DNA from: Clostridiales bacterium
GTDB lineage: Bacteria > Bacillota > Clostridia > Peptostreptococcales > Anaerovoracaceae
DNA length: 23,132 nt
Reading direction: 5' to 3'
Assembly (NCBI GenBank): GCA_009778415.1
Contig: WRJV01000338.1
Location: 1 to 23,132, forward strand
In this document: piece by piece, positions 22,401 through 23,132 of the stretch
Layout of the letters: each line of letters opens with the position of its first letter
How positions within the stretch are numbered: position 1 is the first letter of the stretch
Position numbers and translations under genes: made by a program
The notes under the pieces: model-generated
Told to the model about the DNA's origin: nothing
What the model saw: the letters and a program-made list of their open reading frames with translations, nothing else
Databases searched by the model: none

Positions 22401-23132
22401 CTGCCCTCGACCTATGACGACAACCTGATCACGCTGTACCCGGGCGAGCGCCGCGTGGTTACCGTAACGCACCTGGCCCAGCTGCAAAGCAACCCCTCCG
22501 TCATCGTCGTAGCCTGTTTCAACAACGTCATCAAAAACAGGCCGAAGCGCGGCGGCAACATATACAAGCCCGGCGACTACGCTAAACAGACGGCTGCAAG
22601 CGCCACCACCAACCTGGCAAGGGCCAAAAACAGCGGGGACGCCGTAACGGCAGCCCACCCGAGCAATGCGACGGCCATAGCAAACGTGTCAAACGCCAAT
22701 GGCGGCACCACTGTCATCGACAGTACGCTCAGCTCGGCAGAGGCAGTCCCATCGGGCTCGTCCTTCTTCGTCAACCTGGGCGCAATTGAAACGTTTGACA
22801 GGATCATGCTTCGCTGGAGCTCGGCTGTAGGCACGGGATGCCCCAACTGGCTCGCCGGCGTCCCGGACCGCGTGAGGATAGACGTCAGCTCAGACGCCGA
22901 TAGCTGGACAACCCTAGTCGAGTGCTTTGACAACGCCGGGGCAAGGTCCGTCATGAGCAACGTTGTTTTGGACAGCCCCTGCAGCGCACAGTACATACGC
23001 ATTACGCCGTCAGGCCTGACTGGCGCTTCTGCCAAGTACGGCGAAAACGTAGGCAGGGGCGGCGGCACCAGGTCTTACCCCTCGACAAACAAGAGGGCGG
23101 CTGCGGCTTGCGTAAACATAGCCGGCATTGAA
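19440..23132 (+). CDS. GH2-c: GH2 exo-beta-D-glucosaminidase-like enzyme without signal peptide (3' end outside window)
   Basis: The reading frame is open from ATG 19440 to the right edge (1231 codons seen; the stop is beyond the window). It is a close paralogue of GH2-b along its whole length. Order: short new N-terminus (MAKQIKTGNGNY), GH2 sugar-binding sandwich, Ig-like domain, TIM barrel with WLNGSDYP (D533) and FVSEGAGGGGIPSVES (E617), C-terminal sandwiches, and an F5/8C-like domain from about residue 1057. Any cohesin-like and dockerin tail would lie outside. Unlike GH2-a and GH2-b it starts directly at the catalytic module and has no hydrophobic signal. GAGAGGA (19427-19433) is well placed six bases before the ATG, so this start is credible. 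A cytoplasmic enzyme acting on imported oligosaccharides is one reading; recent loss of secretion is another. Confidence 0.87.
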   Translation, partial: MAKQIKTGNGNYALELAAWKIAPSGRTTLAAEFPGLARLGTDDAAIAASSSTEGWVPAAVPGSVLGSLLDGHMYDFVFAPNNDGKPDPYFDDNMLHISRSDFESPWWYSTDFTLPASEAGKNVVLTFKGINYTADIYVNGVKVVNKNLNITCEEELMNRVGADGDEGLAAGSNPKPPYTYADVACSAPAVSSASGDVVFEAYKGHFKGTFRTYDIDATPYVRYGAPNNVKIKVKRHFIGTDFTLYWHDWHPSPADNNMGLVGRAFVATCGKVKLNNPLVVSTVASGLGHASLSFYIEATNLGAADVAGVVKATVRDKGGTVVDQWQSPATVKANAYNNEIVVAEGRPFKNPDLWWPIGSGSQPLYTVDYEFTADGSAAPSDALHHRFGIREVSCEVHAMTAQPETNATAGSNIMAQFYVNHLPIVVKSGGFSPHDIFMRHSEVDDRAFLDLVASMGMNMIRDEGKFYSDRLHDLMDEYGIMLMAGFMCCDRFEVTSGNNWSKAERMIVYESVYAQIRSLRPHPCMLSWLNGSDYPKDYVENNPNDAMVARKFMEIEGRLRFHATAIALSSAVTRPARLTGAGSGTEMDHAYDTGVPTAFYSAPTDGATSGIFSFVSEGAGGGGIPSVESLKRFIPAENLWPHNQGHVGPGTGPGNYNKWNWHSDRGGMNFTRIDNFVNIAENMYGGADNLEEWVYKSQLFGYEYQRSQYEALGARRFLAATGFVNWMLNAPRPVLIWNQIDFYMNPYGSSYGIRKANEPVHIMYNPYNKNVHVLNTTPADMGTLTATVRMYDIHGNRINGDLSKGVRVLPDGISSYDGAATMRLTGLTPLVRDGQGADPGESWVDGGFAIDYRSYGRRAAAQTGSQMVFSKAEVDSSLTRPTTDVYFISLELTDEDGNMISRNDYAVPRRQSVHNSNNWARSSYYQAGDLTQLNTLKPVDLDVATISEKLSDDGMYCVQAVEIANNTGNVAYGIEVKAYRDDARKELLPSTYDDNLITLYPGERRVVTVTHLAQLQSNPSVIVVACFNNVIKNRPKRGGNIYKPGDYAKQTAASATTNLARAKNSGDAVTAAHPSNATAIANVSNANGGTTVIDSTLSSAEAVPSGSSFFVNLGAIETFDRIMLRWSSAVGTGCPNWLAGVPDRVRIDVSSDADSWTTLVECFDNAGARSVMSNVVLDSPCSAQYIRITPSGLTGASAKYGENVGRGGGTRSYPSTNKRAAAACVNIAGIE

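Noticed and set aside
19440..23132. GH2-c as a frameshifted pseudogene
   Set aside because: The frame was checked at several points (near 20043, 21363, 22563 and 23091) and stays in register with its GH2-b homologue, with both catalytic residues present.

Overview
The window looks like a polysaccharide-use locus from an anaerobic, Gram-positive-type bacterium of the Clostridia (Firmicutes). The reasons are AGGAGG-type ribosome binding sites, a lipoprotein sugar-binding protein, S-layer homology (SLH) proteins, and secreted glycoside hydrolases ending in two-repeat dockerins. The DNA is fairly GC-rich and dense. Every convincing gene lies on the + strand. I see no rRNA, tRNA, CRISPR array, transposase or phage gene.

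Layout. Positions 1-260 are non-coding: two terminator-like hairpins, then a consensus sigma-70-type promoter (199-228). A ROK-family regulator follows (261-1373), then a candidate operator and a XylF/XylG/XylH-type sugar ABC transporter (1480-5308) with a strong terminator or attenuator after the binding-protein gene. A 283-base gap (5309-5591) holds hairpins and a possible 19-codon leader ORF. The enzyme block runs from 5592 to the right edge: a GH16 enzyme, a GH2 enzyme (GH2-a), a small SLH protein, a second GH2 (GH2-b), an SLH-rhodanese fusion, and a third GH2 (GH2-c) cut by the window end. The part from 12876 onward reads as a diverged tandem duplication of an [SLH gene + GH2 gene] unit. 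A conserved stem-loop precedes each SLH gene.

How the genes may work together (inference). GH16 cuts a beta-glucan-like or related polymer outside the cell. The GH2 enzymes resemble exo-beta-D-glucosaminidases and trim non-reducing ends. Released sugars enter through the ABC transporter, and the ROK protein senses a sugar and represses the operon. GH16, GH2-a and GH2-b carry signal peptides and a shared C-terminal tail made of a cohesin-like domain plus a dockerin. The SLH proteins probably sit on the cell wall. GH2-c has no signal peptide and may act in the cytoplasm. The true substrate cannot be settled from this sequence.

Most worth a second look: the SLH-rhodanese fusion, the three-cysteine pattern shared by both SLH proteins, cohesin-like plus dockerin on the same enzymes, the repeated intergenic stem-loop, and the GH2 copy lacking a signal peptide.
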